Source: Paenibacillus caui (GTDB taxonomy: Bacteria > Bacillota > Bacilli > Paenibacillales > Paenibacillaceae). From it: a stretch of DNA of 64,000 nucleotides. Below the pieces are notes generated by a model that saw only the letters and a program-made list of their open reading frames with translations, searched no databases and had not been told where the DNA came from. Of the stretch, positions 25,414-32,940 are shown piece by piece. Position numbers and translations under genes: made by a program. The stretch is taken from NCBI RefSeq assembly GCF_019904135.1, contig NZ_JAIOGQ010000024.1:1-64000 (forward strand). Direction: 5' to 3'. Numbering within the stretch: position 1 is the first letter of the stretch; each line of letters begins with the position of its first letter.

Positions 25414-25729
25414 TGAAAAGGAATGGTTGCAGCGCTTTACCCGGGACCTTGAGAAACTGGAAGAGCTGGATACGCCCCAAGTGCCGGAAGCCCGTCAGCT
25501 GCTGCATACACTGAATCAATTCAAGGAGGCGCGGGCGAGAGCGTCCAAGCGGGAATTGATCGTTTTTGTGGCGGCGGCCCTGTTGATCCTAGGGAGCTAT
25601 GCGCTTATGGTCCTGAAGCTTGAAGGGGGCTTTTTATGGATTCAAAGCTTGGCGCTGCTGTTTATACCGGCCATTTACCTGGCCGAGCGGAGGCGCAGAC
25701 GGAGCCGCGGTGAGGTGACCAGACAGTGA
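25400..25729 (+). CDS. yxlC: YxlC-like membrane protein, likely anti-sigma-Y
   Basis: 109 residues from ATG 25400 with GGAGGAG; GTG 25397 is the alternative. Overlaps the end of sigY by 14 bp. The cytoplasmic N-terminal half is charged (DEKEWLQRFTRDLEKLEEL) and is followed by two transmembrane helices (about 52-70 and 78-95) and a basic tail. Size, position and topology match YxlC, a DUF5345-type protein reported as a negative regulator (anti-sigma) of SigY in B. subtilis. The sequence itself has no zinc motif, so the role rests on context. Confidence 0.8.
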   Translation: MTERDEKEWLQRFTRDLEKLEELDTPQVPEARQLLHTLNQFKEARARASKRELIVFVAAALLILGSYALMVLKLEGGFLWIQSLALLFIPAIYLAERRRRRSRGEVTRQ

Positions 25730-25935
25730 CGAAGGAACAGGAGCTGGCGATTATCGTGGTGTGTGTGGCGCCACTTCTTCTGGCGCAAAGTATTTTTCTA
25801 TTTACCGATGCCAGGAAAAAAGGCGCTTATGCCTGGTTTTGGGGGATCTGGGGCCTGCTCCATGTTCCGACTCCGACAATCTTCTATTTCCTTTTTGTAG
25901 TCTTGCCTTACCGGAAGAAACGGAAAAAAAGATAG
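25726..25935 (+). CDS. yxlD: YxlD-like two-helix membrane protein (PLDc_N type)
   Basis: 69 residues starting at GTG 25726, overlapping the yxlC stop by 4 bp. Two hydrophobic segments (about 5-22 and 33-58) with GIWGLLHVPTPTIFYFLFVV between them and a basic tail PYRKKRKKR, typical of the small PLDc_N-type proteins found beside sigY. In B. subtilis YxlD takes part in controlling SigY activity. No enzymatic motif; the phospholipase name refers only to the domain's occurrence in cardiolipin synthases. Confidence 0.8.
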   Translation: MTKEQELAIIVVCVAPLLLAQSIFLFTDARKKGAYAWFWGIWGLLHVPTPTIFYFLFVVLPYRKKRKKR

Positions 25936-25947
25936 GGAGAGACATTG

Positions 25948-26154
25948 ATGGAAATGTCTATGTTATGGCCTATAATTGTGCCGCTGGTTGGTCTGGAGCT
26001 TGTGCTCATGATTGTTGCACTGGTCAGTCTGGTGAAAGAAGAGAACCCGAACGGGCCCAAGTGGCTCTGGGCGCTCGTGATTATTTTTGTCAGTATTTTT
26101 GGGCCAGTTGCTTATTTTGCATTTGGAAAAAGGCAGGAAAGAGACCGGCGATGA
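25948..26154 (+). CDS. yxlE: YxlE-like two-helix membrane protein (PLDc_N type)
   Basis: 68 residues from ATG 25948 with AGGGAGA upstream. Two hydrophobic segments (about 3-26 and 38-60). The middle motif ENPNGPKWLWALVIIFVSIF and the end GPVAYFAFGKR are the diagnostic PLDc_N pattern. It lies between yxlD and yxlF, as in B. subtilis. Its molecular role is not known. Confidence 0.82.
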   Translation: MEMSMLWPIIVPLVGLELVLMIVALVSLVKEENPNGPKWLWALVIIFVSIFGPVAYFAFGKRQERDRR

Positions 26155-26188
26155 GACCGGGATTTTGGACAGGTTTGGAGGAGACCGG

Positions 26189-27076
26189 ATGCTGCTAGAA
26201 GTAGAACAATTAACGAAAAGTTATAAAAATCACACGGTTGTAAACGGTTTGACATTGGGGATTGAGCCCAATCACTGCGTGGCTTTGCTCGGCCCGAACG
26301 GAGCCGGCAAAACGACAACTCTGCAAATGCTGGCGGGTCTGCTGAAGCCGACCTCAGGGAGGATCGCGTTTATGGATCAGCTCATGGAACAACATTCGAT
26401 CGGTTATTTGCCGCAGTATCCGTCCTTCTTCCGGTGGATGACCGCGAGGGAATTTTTGCAGTTTGCAGGCCGGTTGTCCCGGATGCCTCGCTCTGAGCTG
26501 GCGGACAAAAGTGAAGAAATGCTTCATTTCGTCGGTCTGAAGGATGCGGCAGGCAAGCGGATCGGAGGATTCTCCGGCGGTATGAAGCAAAGGCTGGGTC
26601 TCGCCCAGGCGCTGCTCCATGATCCGAAGCTGCTGATTCTCGACGAGCCGGTTTCGGCGCTTGACCCGTCCGGACGTCTGGATGTGCTGGAGATGATGAA
26701 AGAGCTGAAGCGGAGCCGGACGATTGTCTACTCGACTCATGTCCTGCATGATGCGGAGCAGGTTTGCGACGATATCGTCATGATGAAGGAAGGGCGAGCC
26801 CTTTGGTCGGGCCCGCTGGACGCATTGAAGGAGAGCCACCAGGACGAGACGTTCATCCTTTCCACTTCAGAGAGTCTGGAAGGATGGATCGGCACCAGGG
26901 ACTATGTCGCGTCGTTCTCCCTGCTTTCTCCCTCGAACGCAGAAATCAGATTGGCGCACTCCGATGATCGTAACCGTCTTCTGGCCGAATGCATAGACAG
27001 CGGGATGACGATCAAGCGATTTGAAGAGAAGAGCCCTTCGCTCGAGGATGTCTACAGGGAGGTCATAGGCGCATGA
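26189..27076 (+). CDS. yxlF: ABC transporter ATP-binding protein YxlF
   Basis: 295 residues from ATG 26189, chosen because GGAGGAG lies just ahead; the frame is open further upstream but overlaps yxlE. Walker A GPNGAGKTTT, signature FSGGMKQRLGLAQ, Walker B LLILDEPVSALDP, switch His in YSTHVLHDAEQV. The C-terminal tail (about 210-295) is typical of ABC-2 exporter ATPases. Partner is YxlG, whose ATG overlaps the stop. The substrate of this sigma-Y-controlled exporter is unknown. Confidence 0.9.
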   Translation: MLLEVEQLTKSYKNHTVVNGLTLGIEPNHCVALLGPNGAGKTTTLQMLAGLLKPTSGRIAFMDQLMEQHSIGYLPQYPSFFRWMTAREFLQFAGRLSRMPRSELADKSEEMLHFVGLKDAAGKRIGGFSGGMKQRLGLAQALLHDPKLLILDEPVSALDPSGRLDVLEMMKELKRSRTIVYSTHVLHDAEQVCDDIVMMKEGRALWSGPLDALKESHQDETFILSTSESLEGWIGTRDYVASFSLLSPSNAEIRLAHSDDRNRLLAECIDSGMTIKRFEEKSPSLEDVYREVIGA

Positions 27077-27852
27077 ACAGTTTTGGCACGTTATTTGTAA
27101 AAGAGCTCGTGGAGGCCTGGCGCGACAAGAAGCTGGTCTGGCTGCCGGTTGTCATGTGCATCCTGGCCATTTTGCAGCCGATCAGCCTTTATTATATGCC
27201 GCAGATTATGAATAAGGCGGGCAATCTTCCGCCAGGGACGGAGATCAAGATCCCTGTCCCTACGGGCGAAGAGGTGCTGGCGGGAACGCTGTCGCAGTTT
27301 GGCGTCCTGGGGATAGCGATTGTTGTACTCAGCGTGATGGGAAGCATCGCGGCGGAGAGAAACAGCGGGGTGCTGTCGCTGATCATGGTCAGACGGGTGT
27401 CCCCGCTGCAGTACATCGGCAGCAAATGGGCGGCGCAGGCCGTGATGCTGCTCGCTTCCTTTGCCGCCAGCTATTTGCTGGCCTGCTACTACACGGCCTT
27501 GCTGTTCAACCAGGTGGCATGGACGCGGATCTTGGCCAGCCTCGGCATCTACAGCCTGTGGATTTTATTTGCTATGACCATCACCCTGGGGGCGGGAACC
27601 CTCCTGCGCAAAAGCGGCGGCATTGCCGGCATCAGCCTGGCCTTTATCGCAGCGCTGTCCCTTTGCAGCTCCCTGTTCCCGAGGTTCATGAAATGGAGCC
27701 CGTCCAATGCGCAAAGCCAGGCGGCCAAGCTGCTGACGGAAGGCGCCGGATCCGCTTCCCTGCCGGTTATGCTCGTTTCGGCCGCTGTCCTGATCGCCGT
27801 TATTTTCTTTGCGGCAGTCGCTTGCTTCAAGCGATACGAAACGTATTCTTAA
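27073..27852 (+). CDS. yxlG: ABC-2 permease YxlG
   Basis: 259 residues; ATG overlaps the yxlF stop (ATGA). Six hydrophobic segments with a sizeable outside loop after the first (about 40-75, rich in Pro and Gly). The N-terminal LFVKELVEAWRDKKLVW and the loop SIAAERNSGVLSLIMVRRVS are ABC-2 permease hallmarks. Last gene of the sigma-Y operon, followed by a strong terminator. Confidence 0.88.
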   Translation: MNSFGTLFVKELVEAWRDKKLVWLPVVMCILAILQPISLYYMPQIMNKAGNLPPGTEIKIPVPTGEEVLAGTLSQFGVLGIAIVVLSVMGSIAAERNSGVLSLIMVRRVSPLQYIGSKWAAQAVMLLASFAASYLLACYYTALLFNQVAWTRILASLGIYSLWILFAMTITLGAGTLLRKSGGIAGISLAFIAALSLCSSLFPRFMKWSPSNAQSQAAKLLTEGAGSASLPVMLVSAAVLIAVIFFAAVACFKRYETYS

Positions 27853-27863
27853 GCTTTCAAAAA

Positions 27864-27893
27864 AGCCCCTTTTGGCTTCTTGCCAAAGGGGCT
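27864..27893. terminator. Terminator of the sigY operon (bidirectional)
   Basis: AGCCCCTTTTGGC and GCCAAAGGGGCT form a long stem with a 5-base loop, A-rich before and T-rich after, placed between converging genes. Confidence 0.88.
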
Positions 27894-27904
27894 GTTTCAT
27901 ACGC

Positions 27905-29038
27905 TTACTCCCCGGAGTTCAACATGAAGGCAAACTCGTCGATAGGCCGCCGCAGGCTGGTCGGCTTCCCGTAATCCTTCACATAACCGACCCGCAAAAC
28001 AAACTGGGGAACGCCGCTTAGCCCAAGTTTTCCCTTTACTTCATCTTTCCAGGGCGATTCCTCCAGCATGGAGCTCATGGTGTGAATCGCGACTCTTCGG
28101 CCGGCGCCGGCCAGCAGCAGGCGCTCGTAGATTCTCCCGGTCTGGATCAAATCCTGCCGGCTGTCGCCCTCACTTCCGATCACGACAAAACCTGCCGCGC
28201 TTTCGGCCTGCTGGCGAATCGAATCGACCGTCTGTTTGCGATAGGAATCGCTGATTAAAGAACTGTGCGTCAAAAAGGCTTTGAAGAACAGCTTCCTCAC
28301 TCCCGATATCCCCATCATTTCCGGCGTGATCCCGTCCCGGCTGCTCTTTGCCTCGCGGGTGCTGATTCGCGTCCAGTTCGCCATTTCCTGCTGCTTCCCG
28401 TCATCCTGAACCTGCTTGGCCATCGAATCTGTAGTGCCGTTCGTTATATACCGTCCCAAAGAGCTGTCTGCCGGATAATAAGTGATCTGATGTGGATCAA
28501 TCGATTCAAACGCGTTTAGATCACCCGGTTTCAGAGGCTGCTTCAGGAACGGCTCCTTCATGGTGTGTCTGATGTTAATGGCGTCAATAATCTGAGCCGA
28601 TGATTGCCTTGATGCCGATCCCCCGGATGAACGGGAGAATACGATTCCGGCCACTTCATTTCCGGTATTCCCCGGCATTAGCGTTACTTTGGTGTCATAC
28701 CCGAGCGCGTCTGCCGCCTGAACGATGTTCTCAATAAAAGCGCCGATGGACAGGAAGGCTTCGCGCATCCCGGGATCAACCTCCGGGAGCAGACGGTCCC
28801 GGTCCACGAGGATGGCGATCTCCGAATCTGTGCGGATGCCGACCTTCCACATTTGGGCGTTATGGCTGCTGGGGGCGAGCGAGCCGTAATAGATGATCTT
28901 TTTCAAATCCTCGGAAACGGGCAGCTTGCTGTTCATCGGCATTTCGCTCCTTTGAGGCGATTGGTAGATCAAAACCGCAATCCCAAGCATTATCGCAATC
29001 AGGGCGGCGAGACCGGCAAGCACAATCTTTTTAACCAT
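27905..29038 (-). CDS. Membrane-anchored Acg-like nitroreductase-family protein
   Basis: 377 residues. An N-terminal transmembrane helix (about 5-26) anchors the protein with the domain outside. The remainder resembles the Acg-type FMN-binding nitroreductase group: YYGSLAPSSHNAQMWKVGI near the start (substrate/FMN pocket), DPGMREAFLSIGAFIENI, and a second half with a further nitroreductase-like lobe (AAGFVVIGSEGD, GQ/GRIYERLLLAGAG). Such proteins bind flavin but often lack classical nitroreductase activity and have been suggested to sequester FMN. It is divergent from a TetR gene with a palindrome between them. Confidence 0.78.
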   Translation of the reverse strand: MVKKIVLAGLAALIAIMLGIAVLIYQSPQRSEMPMNSKLPVSEDLKKIIYYGSLAPSSHNAQMWKVGIRTDSEIAILVDRDRLLPEVDPGMREAFLSIGAFIENIVQAADALGYDTKVTLMPGNTGNEVAGIVFSRSSGGSASRQSSAQIIDAINIRHTMKEPFLKQPLKPGDLNAFESIDPHQITYYPADSSLGRYITNGTTDSMAKQVQDDGKQQEMANWTRISTREAKSSRDGITPEMMGISGVRKLFFKAFLTHSSLISDSYRKQTVDSIRQQAESAAGFVVIGSEGDSRQDLIQTGRIYERLLLAGAGRRVAIHTMSSMLEESPWKDEVKGKLGLSGVPQFVLRVGYVKDYGKPTSLRRPIDEFAFMLNSGE

Positions 29039-29061
29039 GAGATCCCTCTTCTCGGAACATA

Positions 29062-29076
29062 GTTATTGATAATAAC
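29062..29076. promoter_or_regulatory. Palindrome between nitroreductase and TetR genes (candidate TetR operator)
   Basis: GTTATT and AATAAC separated by 3 bp, 23 bp from the nitroreductase start and 83 bp from the tetR start. Typical TetR-type operator geometry in a divergent promoter region. Confidence 0.5.
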
Positions 29077-29159
29077 AGTGTTTTTATTGATTTTATCGTT
29101 ATTCTAGCACATAATGAGACAGAGCTGCAATGCCAAGATAAAGCGAAAGGAAGAGCCGG

Positions 29160-29801
29160 ATGGGTATACAGGAAAGAAAGGAACGGGAGAAAGAGGAAAT
29201 CCGGAACCGGATTATTGAGGCGGCGGAACATCTGTTTCTGGAAAAAGGCTACGCCCAAGTCTCCATGCGCAACATCGCTCAGGAGATCGAATATTCCACG
29301 ACGGTGATCTATAACTTGTTCCCGAACAAACAGGCCATTTTGCTGCGGCTGTTTGTTGATAAATACAGCATTCTGCTGCAGAAATTTGAACAAATCAGGT
29401 CGGCAAGGGGCGTAAGTCCACTGGAAACGCTGGAACGGCTGATGTGGGCCTATCTGGAGTTCGGATGGGAGTATCCCGATTATTATCAGCTGGCGGTGAT
29501 CCGGAACGTGGTTAGTGAAGACCGGCAGCTTGAATATATGGATGAAGATGCCGTATCCATCCGGATTTATGAAGCTTTCGTGGATACGGTGCGGGACTGC
29601 TTGAATGCTGAGGGGAAAGACGGAAGCCGGGCGGAGCTGATTGCGCAGACGTTGTGGGCTTGCCTGCATGGAGCTTTATCGCTGCGCATTGTTCACCCTC
29701 AATTTCCATGGGAAGAGAGGAGCTCTTTCTTCCGGAGTACCGTGGATACAGCGATCCGGGGCGCGCTCGGGATGGAGCCCTTGGGAGAGCAGCGATCTTG
29801 A
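29160..29801 (+). CDS. TetR/AcrR-family transcriptional regulator
   Basis: 213 residues. N-terminal helix-turn-helix: RIIEAAEHLFLEKGYAQVSM followed by IAQEIEYSTTVIYNLFPNKQ, where the recognition helix carries STTVIYNLF instead of the usual S-x-G-x-x-Y-x-H-F. The C-terminal ligand domain is helical, of the TetR_C type (DUF-like WHG domain: WACLHGALSLRI). It is divergent from the Acg-like nitroreductase and likely represses that gene. Confidence 0.9.
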   Translation: MGIQERKEREKEEIRNRIIEAAEHLFLEKGYAQVSMRNIAQEIEYSTTVIYNLFPNKQAILLRLFVDKYSILLQKFEQIRSARGVSPLETLERLMWAYLEFGWEYPDYYQLAVIRNVVSEDRQLEYMDEDAVSIRIYEAFVDTVRDCLNAEGKDGSRAELIAQTLWACLHGALSLRIVHPQFPWEERSSFFRSTVDTAIRGALGMEPLGEQRS

Positions 29802-29825
29802 TAACGATCGTCAGACTTCCCGGGT

Positions 29826-29861
29826 AAATCCTCCTTGTCTGCTAGTGCAGGGGGGATTTTT
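29826..29861 (+). terminator. Terminator after the tetR gene
   Basis: AAATCCTCC and GGGGGGATTTTT form a stem with G-T pairs around a 15-base loop, followed by a T-run. Confidence 0.75.
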
Positions 29862-30018
29862 GCTGTCTGCAAACGACCCGAAATTGGAAAATTGAGGGGG
29901 CTTTCTTGACCTCAAGGCAGTATTTTTTCATTGCGTTTCTTGGCCGGCAATCGTATGCTGGACGGGAAGCCTTTCCGTCATTCCCGGCAGTTTCCGGGGG
30001 GCCGTCCCGGAACATGTA

Positions 30019-30044
30019 TGAAACGAACGGGAACGAAATACGTA
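30019..30044 (+). promoter_or_regulatory. Sigma-W-like ECF promoter
   Basis: TGAAAC at 30019-30024 and CGTA at 30041-30044 with a spacer of exactly 16 bp, matching the sigma-W consensus known from Bacillus (TGAAAC-N16-CGTA). It lies about 40 bp ahead of the first gene of the ATP-grasp/DUF4247/DUF350 operon, so that operon is probably induced by envelope stress. Confidence 0.7.
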
Positions 30045-30084
30045 TCAGTAAAATAGCGTTATACTTGGAAAGGATGGTGGGATT

Positions 30085-30300
30085 TTGGAAAATGGCATGA
30101 ATGTAAGATTAGTTGAGAAAATGCCGGACGGCGAATTGCGTCAGATTGAAGAACGCATTTGGGACGCGAACATGGTGTCAGCGCTGGAGCATGTGAACTA
30201 TATCGTCGTCGGCGGCAAGGAGTATGAAACGGTAGAAGGAAGACTGAATTTGGATGAGGGCACATTGGAACTTCTGATCGTTCCCATGCAGAGCGCATAG
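30085..30300 (+). CDS. Small protein, first gene of the ECF-driven operon, unknown function
   Basis: 71 residues from TTG 30085 (ATG 30097 is the alternative, giving 67 residues); GGTGGG lies upstream. The sequence is mixed alpha/beta without signal or membrane segment: VRLVEKMPDGELRQIEERIW, then NYIVVGGKEYETVEGRLNLD. It looks like a small beta-rich cytoplasmic protein. I do not recognise the family. It sits 28 bp before the Ser/Gly-rich protein and directly behind the sigma-W-like promoter, so it probably belongs to the same envelope-stress system. Confidence 0.6.
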   Translation: MENGMNVRLVEKMPDGELRQIEERIWDANMVSALEHVNYIVVGGKEYETVEGRLNLDEGTLELLIVPMQSA

Positions 30301-30328
30301 CAGAAGTTCCGTAAAGGAGGTATCCGTC

Positions 30329-31066
30329 TTGTCTAAGGAAGAAGCAAAACCTGAACGATCCGTGAAATCCAGATTATTTACCCCGGAAGGCAAGCCTGTT
30401 CGCGTACTGTCGACCTCGCTCGGCATCGCGCTGCTGGCGAATGCTTTTTTTGTTCCGGGTTCCGCGGTATCGGCCACGAGCAGCGATAGCGCAGATGAAC
30501 CGAAATTGGTGGCTTGGTCAACGGAAGAGGTTAAAGCGTATTTTGATAAAAATGTCGACTGGAGCATCCCCCTCCCTGCATCAGACGAAGAAGATCAGGG
30601 AGAACAGGCAGGGACGGAAGGAGGAGGTTCTGGTTCCGTCTCAGACCCTAGCAGTACGAGCTCTGGCGGAACCACGGTGGTTAACAACTATGGCTACGGC
30701 GGCTCCGGCTTCGGATGGGATGACCTGCTCTTGTATCACTTGCTGTTCAACAGCGGATCCAACTATTCGTCATCCAGCTGGCACAAAGAGCACCGCGGTT
30801 ATTATACGGGCACCAAAACGCCGTATCAGCCCCGCTCTTATTCCAGCGGGTCTTTTCAGAACAAGCCGGTTGCGGGCTCTACAGTCCGCCCGAAAACATC
30901 GACTTCTTCAACCGGTACGATTGTCAGACGGTCCACTTCATCAAAGGCCGGAGGCATCGGAGGCAATTCCAGCAGCCTTAGTTCTTCAAGCTCCAAATCG
31001 AGCAGCGGCTCGATATCCAGATCATCGTCAAGCTATTCCTCGAGCAAAGGCGGTTTCGGAGGATGA
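30329..31066 (+). CDS. Ser/Gly-rich membrane-associated protein ending in GFGG
   Basis: 245 residues from TTG 30329 with AAAGGAGG. Residues about 24-48 are hydrophobic (VRVLSTSLGIALLANAFFV), a signal-anchor or signal peptide. After an acidic stretch (85-95) the protein becomes Ser/Gly/Thr/Tyr-rich low complexity (about 100-245), with SSSSSKSSSGS-type runs, and ends SSKGGFGG. The next gene, an ATP-grasp ligase, overlaps its stop by 4 bp. The pair recalls E. coli YgiB (also Ser-rich with a GG-type end) and YgiC (glutathionylspermidine-synthase-like); a role as ligase substrate or partner is inference. Confidence 0.7.
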   Translation: MSKEEAKPERSVKSRLFTPEGKPVRVLSTSLGIALLANAFFVPGSAVSATSSDSADEPKLVAWSTEEVKAYFDKNVDWSIPLPASDEEDQGEQAGTEGGGSGSVSDPSSTSSGGTTVVNNYGYGGSGFGWDDLLLYHLLFNSGSNYSSSSWHKEHRGYYTGTKTPYQPRSYSSGSFQNKPVAGSTVRPKTSTSSTGTIVRRSTSSKAGGIGGNSSSLSSSSSKSSSGSISRSSSSYSSSKGGFGG

Positions 31067-32259
31067 CGGCAGGCGTGTTCGAAGTTTTGGGACACCCTCA
31101 GCAGGACCGGGCGAGCCGGGTCAAGCAGCTGCATGAGCTGGGATTTACCTGGGCTGATTTGGAGGAAGAAGCTTACTGGATCGATCAGACGGTGGCGATG
31201 AGCAGGGAAACGTATGCGGAGCTTGAACTCGCGTCGTCGCAGCTGTGGTCTATTCTGGATAAAGCGGCCCGCTATGTTCATCGTAACCATGATCTGTACC
31301 GTTTGCTTGGCGTCCCCCAGATTCTGTGGAGCATGCTGGATGAGTGTCCGCTGCCCGAGTCCGGCTTCATCAGCCGGTATGCCCGGTTTGATTTTGCGGT
31401 TGCGAACGACGGCTCGATCAAGCTGCTGGAGCTGAATGCGGACACGCCTACGGGATATGTGGAAGCCTCAATCGCCACGCCGTGGATGTGCGAGCAAGCC
31501 GGCCTGTCCTCCCCCAATGAGCGGATGAAGGAGCTTGTCGCTGCGGCCTGGTCGGAAGAACGGCCGGACACGGCGGCCTGCGTCGCCTACGGAACGCATC
31601 TGGAGGATTCCGGCACGATTGAAGCGCTGGTTCGGCACAGCAATCTGGAGATTCGCTGCGTCGACTGTCTGGATCTGTGGGTAGACAAAGGTACATTGAA
31701 GGATAAGGACGGCCGTGCGATACAGCGGATGTTCGCGCTGTACCCGAAGGAATGGATGGCGGTTGACGATGGCGGCGAAGCTCTGGCCTACGCCATCGAG
31801 ACCGGCCGCCTCGCCCTGTTCAATCCGCCGCACAGCATATTGCTGCAGTCGAAAGGGCTCGTAGCGGCTGTATGGGGGCTTCATGAACTGGGGCTTCTGT
31901 TCGACGAAGAAGAACGTGAAGCGATCGCCAAATACATCCTGCCAACGTACAATAAGCCCGTATTTGCGGGAAACTTCGTATCCAAATCGATGTTTGGACG
32001 CGAGGGCGGGTCCGTACGCCTGTTCGGCGCGGACGGCGAGCTGGAGATGGAAGACCGGGACGGCTTCGACAGCAGCGTCATGTTTCCGTGCGTTTACCAG
32101 AAACGGGCGGAACTCGCCAAGATCCATACGTCTGAAGGGGAGCTGCACCTGCTGACCGGCATGTTTGTCATCAATGGAACGCCTTGTGGGCTGCTGGGAC
32201 GAGCAGGCGGTCTCATTACAGGCAATACCAGTCATTTTATTGCAATGGGAGTGAGATGA
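31063..32259 (+). CDS. Glutathionylspermidine-synthase-like ATP-grasp ligase
   Basis: 398 residues; ATG overlaps the upstream stop (ATGA). Pre-ATP-grasp and ATP-grasp regions of the GSP_synth family: RYARFDFAVANDGSIKLLEL with NADTPTGYVEAS following (the Glu/Asn/Asp metal- and substrate-binding block), then LPTYNKPVFAGNFVSKSMFG and REGGSVRLF, and INGTPCGLLGRAGGLITGNTS at the end (shown to 20). It lacks the N-terminal amidase domain of E. coli Gsp, as YgiC does. The chemistry is ATP-dependent peptide or amide bond formation; the amine or peptide substrate is unknown. Confidence 0.85.
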   Translation: MTAGVFEVLGHPQQDRASRVKQLHELGFTWADLEEEAYWIDQTVAMSRETYAELELASSQLWSILDKAARYVHRNHDLYRLLGVPQILWSMLDECPLPESGFISRYARFDFAVANDGSIKLLELNADTPTGYVEASIATPWMCEQAGLSSPNERMKELVAAAWSEERPDTAACVAYGTHLEDSGTIEALVRHSNLEIRCVDCLDLWVDKGTLKDKDGRAIQRMFALYPKEWMAVDDGGEALAYAIETGRLALFNPPHSILLQSKGLVAAVWGLHELGLLFDEEEREAIAKYILPTYNKPVFAGNFVSKSMFGREGGSVRLFGADGELEMEDRDGFDSSVMFPCVYQKRAELAKIHTSEGELHLLTGMFVINGTPCGLLGRAGGLITGNTSHFIAMGVR

Positions 32260-32940
32260 GTGCAAGTTAACCAAGGAAGCAGAACGGGCGCGGACCTGGC
32301 TGCGAGGAAAGCTTCGGCCCGCGCAATCGCACGGCTGATTCTGCTGGGCTGTTTCGCCCTGCTCGTTCTAAGCGGTTGTGGGGCAGATTCGACCAGCGTA
32401 TTCCATACGGACACACAATCGGAGACGACATCGTCTACAGCGCGGGTGCCCTGGGATTACCGGATTATCGAGAGCACGGTGGGCGACTTGATCGGAAGCG
32501 ACATGACCGTACTGCCGGACAACGAGCTGCTGCCGAACGACGGGAATTATGCGACAGGGGACAAAATCTGGACTCTTCAATTTATGGATGCTGAACTGAT
32601 CACGGGTGAAAACCAGCGCAACGACATTCGGTTATCGGCTTGGAGCACGATTAAATCCTATCCCGATCAGGCGGCTGCCGAGAAAGATCTGAACAATCTG
32701 AAGATCAGGGTGACAACGGAGACCAATCTGGTCGGCGTGTACAAAACCGAGTATAAAGGCAAAACAAGAAACTTTGCCGTGCTTGAGCTTCCTTCCGGCA
32801 ACCGGATTAAACAGCCTATCGACGACAAGCGGTATTCGGCTCTGGAGAAACAGAAAACGGCAAATGTCATTTTGGAGGAAGTGCATGATTTCGCCGATTA
32901 TGATTTGGCATATGCGAAATTTCGGGGGTGGGCTAATTGA
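32260..32940 (+). CDS. DUF4247 lipoprotein
   Basis: 226 residues from GTG 32260, immediately after the ligase stop. A lipoprotein signal with lipobox LLVLSGC (Cys at about 40) follows a basic N-terminus. The mature part (about 60-226) fits DUF4247: DYRIIESTVGDLIGSDMTVL, then YATGDKIWTLQFMDAELI and the C-terminal VHDFADYDLAYAKFRGW. DUF4247 proteins are found beside DUF350, DUF4178, PspA and spermidine-synthase-like genes. Located on the outer face of the membrane. Its start directly on the previous stop and its 4-bp overlap with the DUF350 gene show tight coupling. Confidence 0.82.
   Translation: MQVNQGSRTGADLAARKASARAIARLILLGCFALLVLSGCGADSTSVFHTDTQSETTSSTARVPWDYRIIESTVGDLIGSDMTVLPDNELLPNDGNYATGDKIWTLQFMDAELITGENQRNDIRLSAWSTIKSYPDQAAAEKDLNNLKIRVTTETNLVGVYKTEYKGKTRNFAVLELPSGNRIKQPIDDKRYSALEKQKTANVILEEVHDFADYDLAYAKFRGWAN

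Noticed and set aside
27905-29038. Ordinary soluble nitroreductase
   Set aside because: The N-terminal transmembrane helix, greater length and Acg-like motifs do not fit the short cytoplasmic NfsB-type enzymes.
30880-31060. Repetitive Ser codon tract resembling a repeat array
   Set aside because: It is coding low complexity (TCC/AGC-type Ser codons) without regular spacers, so it is not a CRISPR or VNTR in the strict sense.
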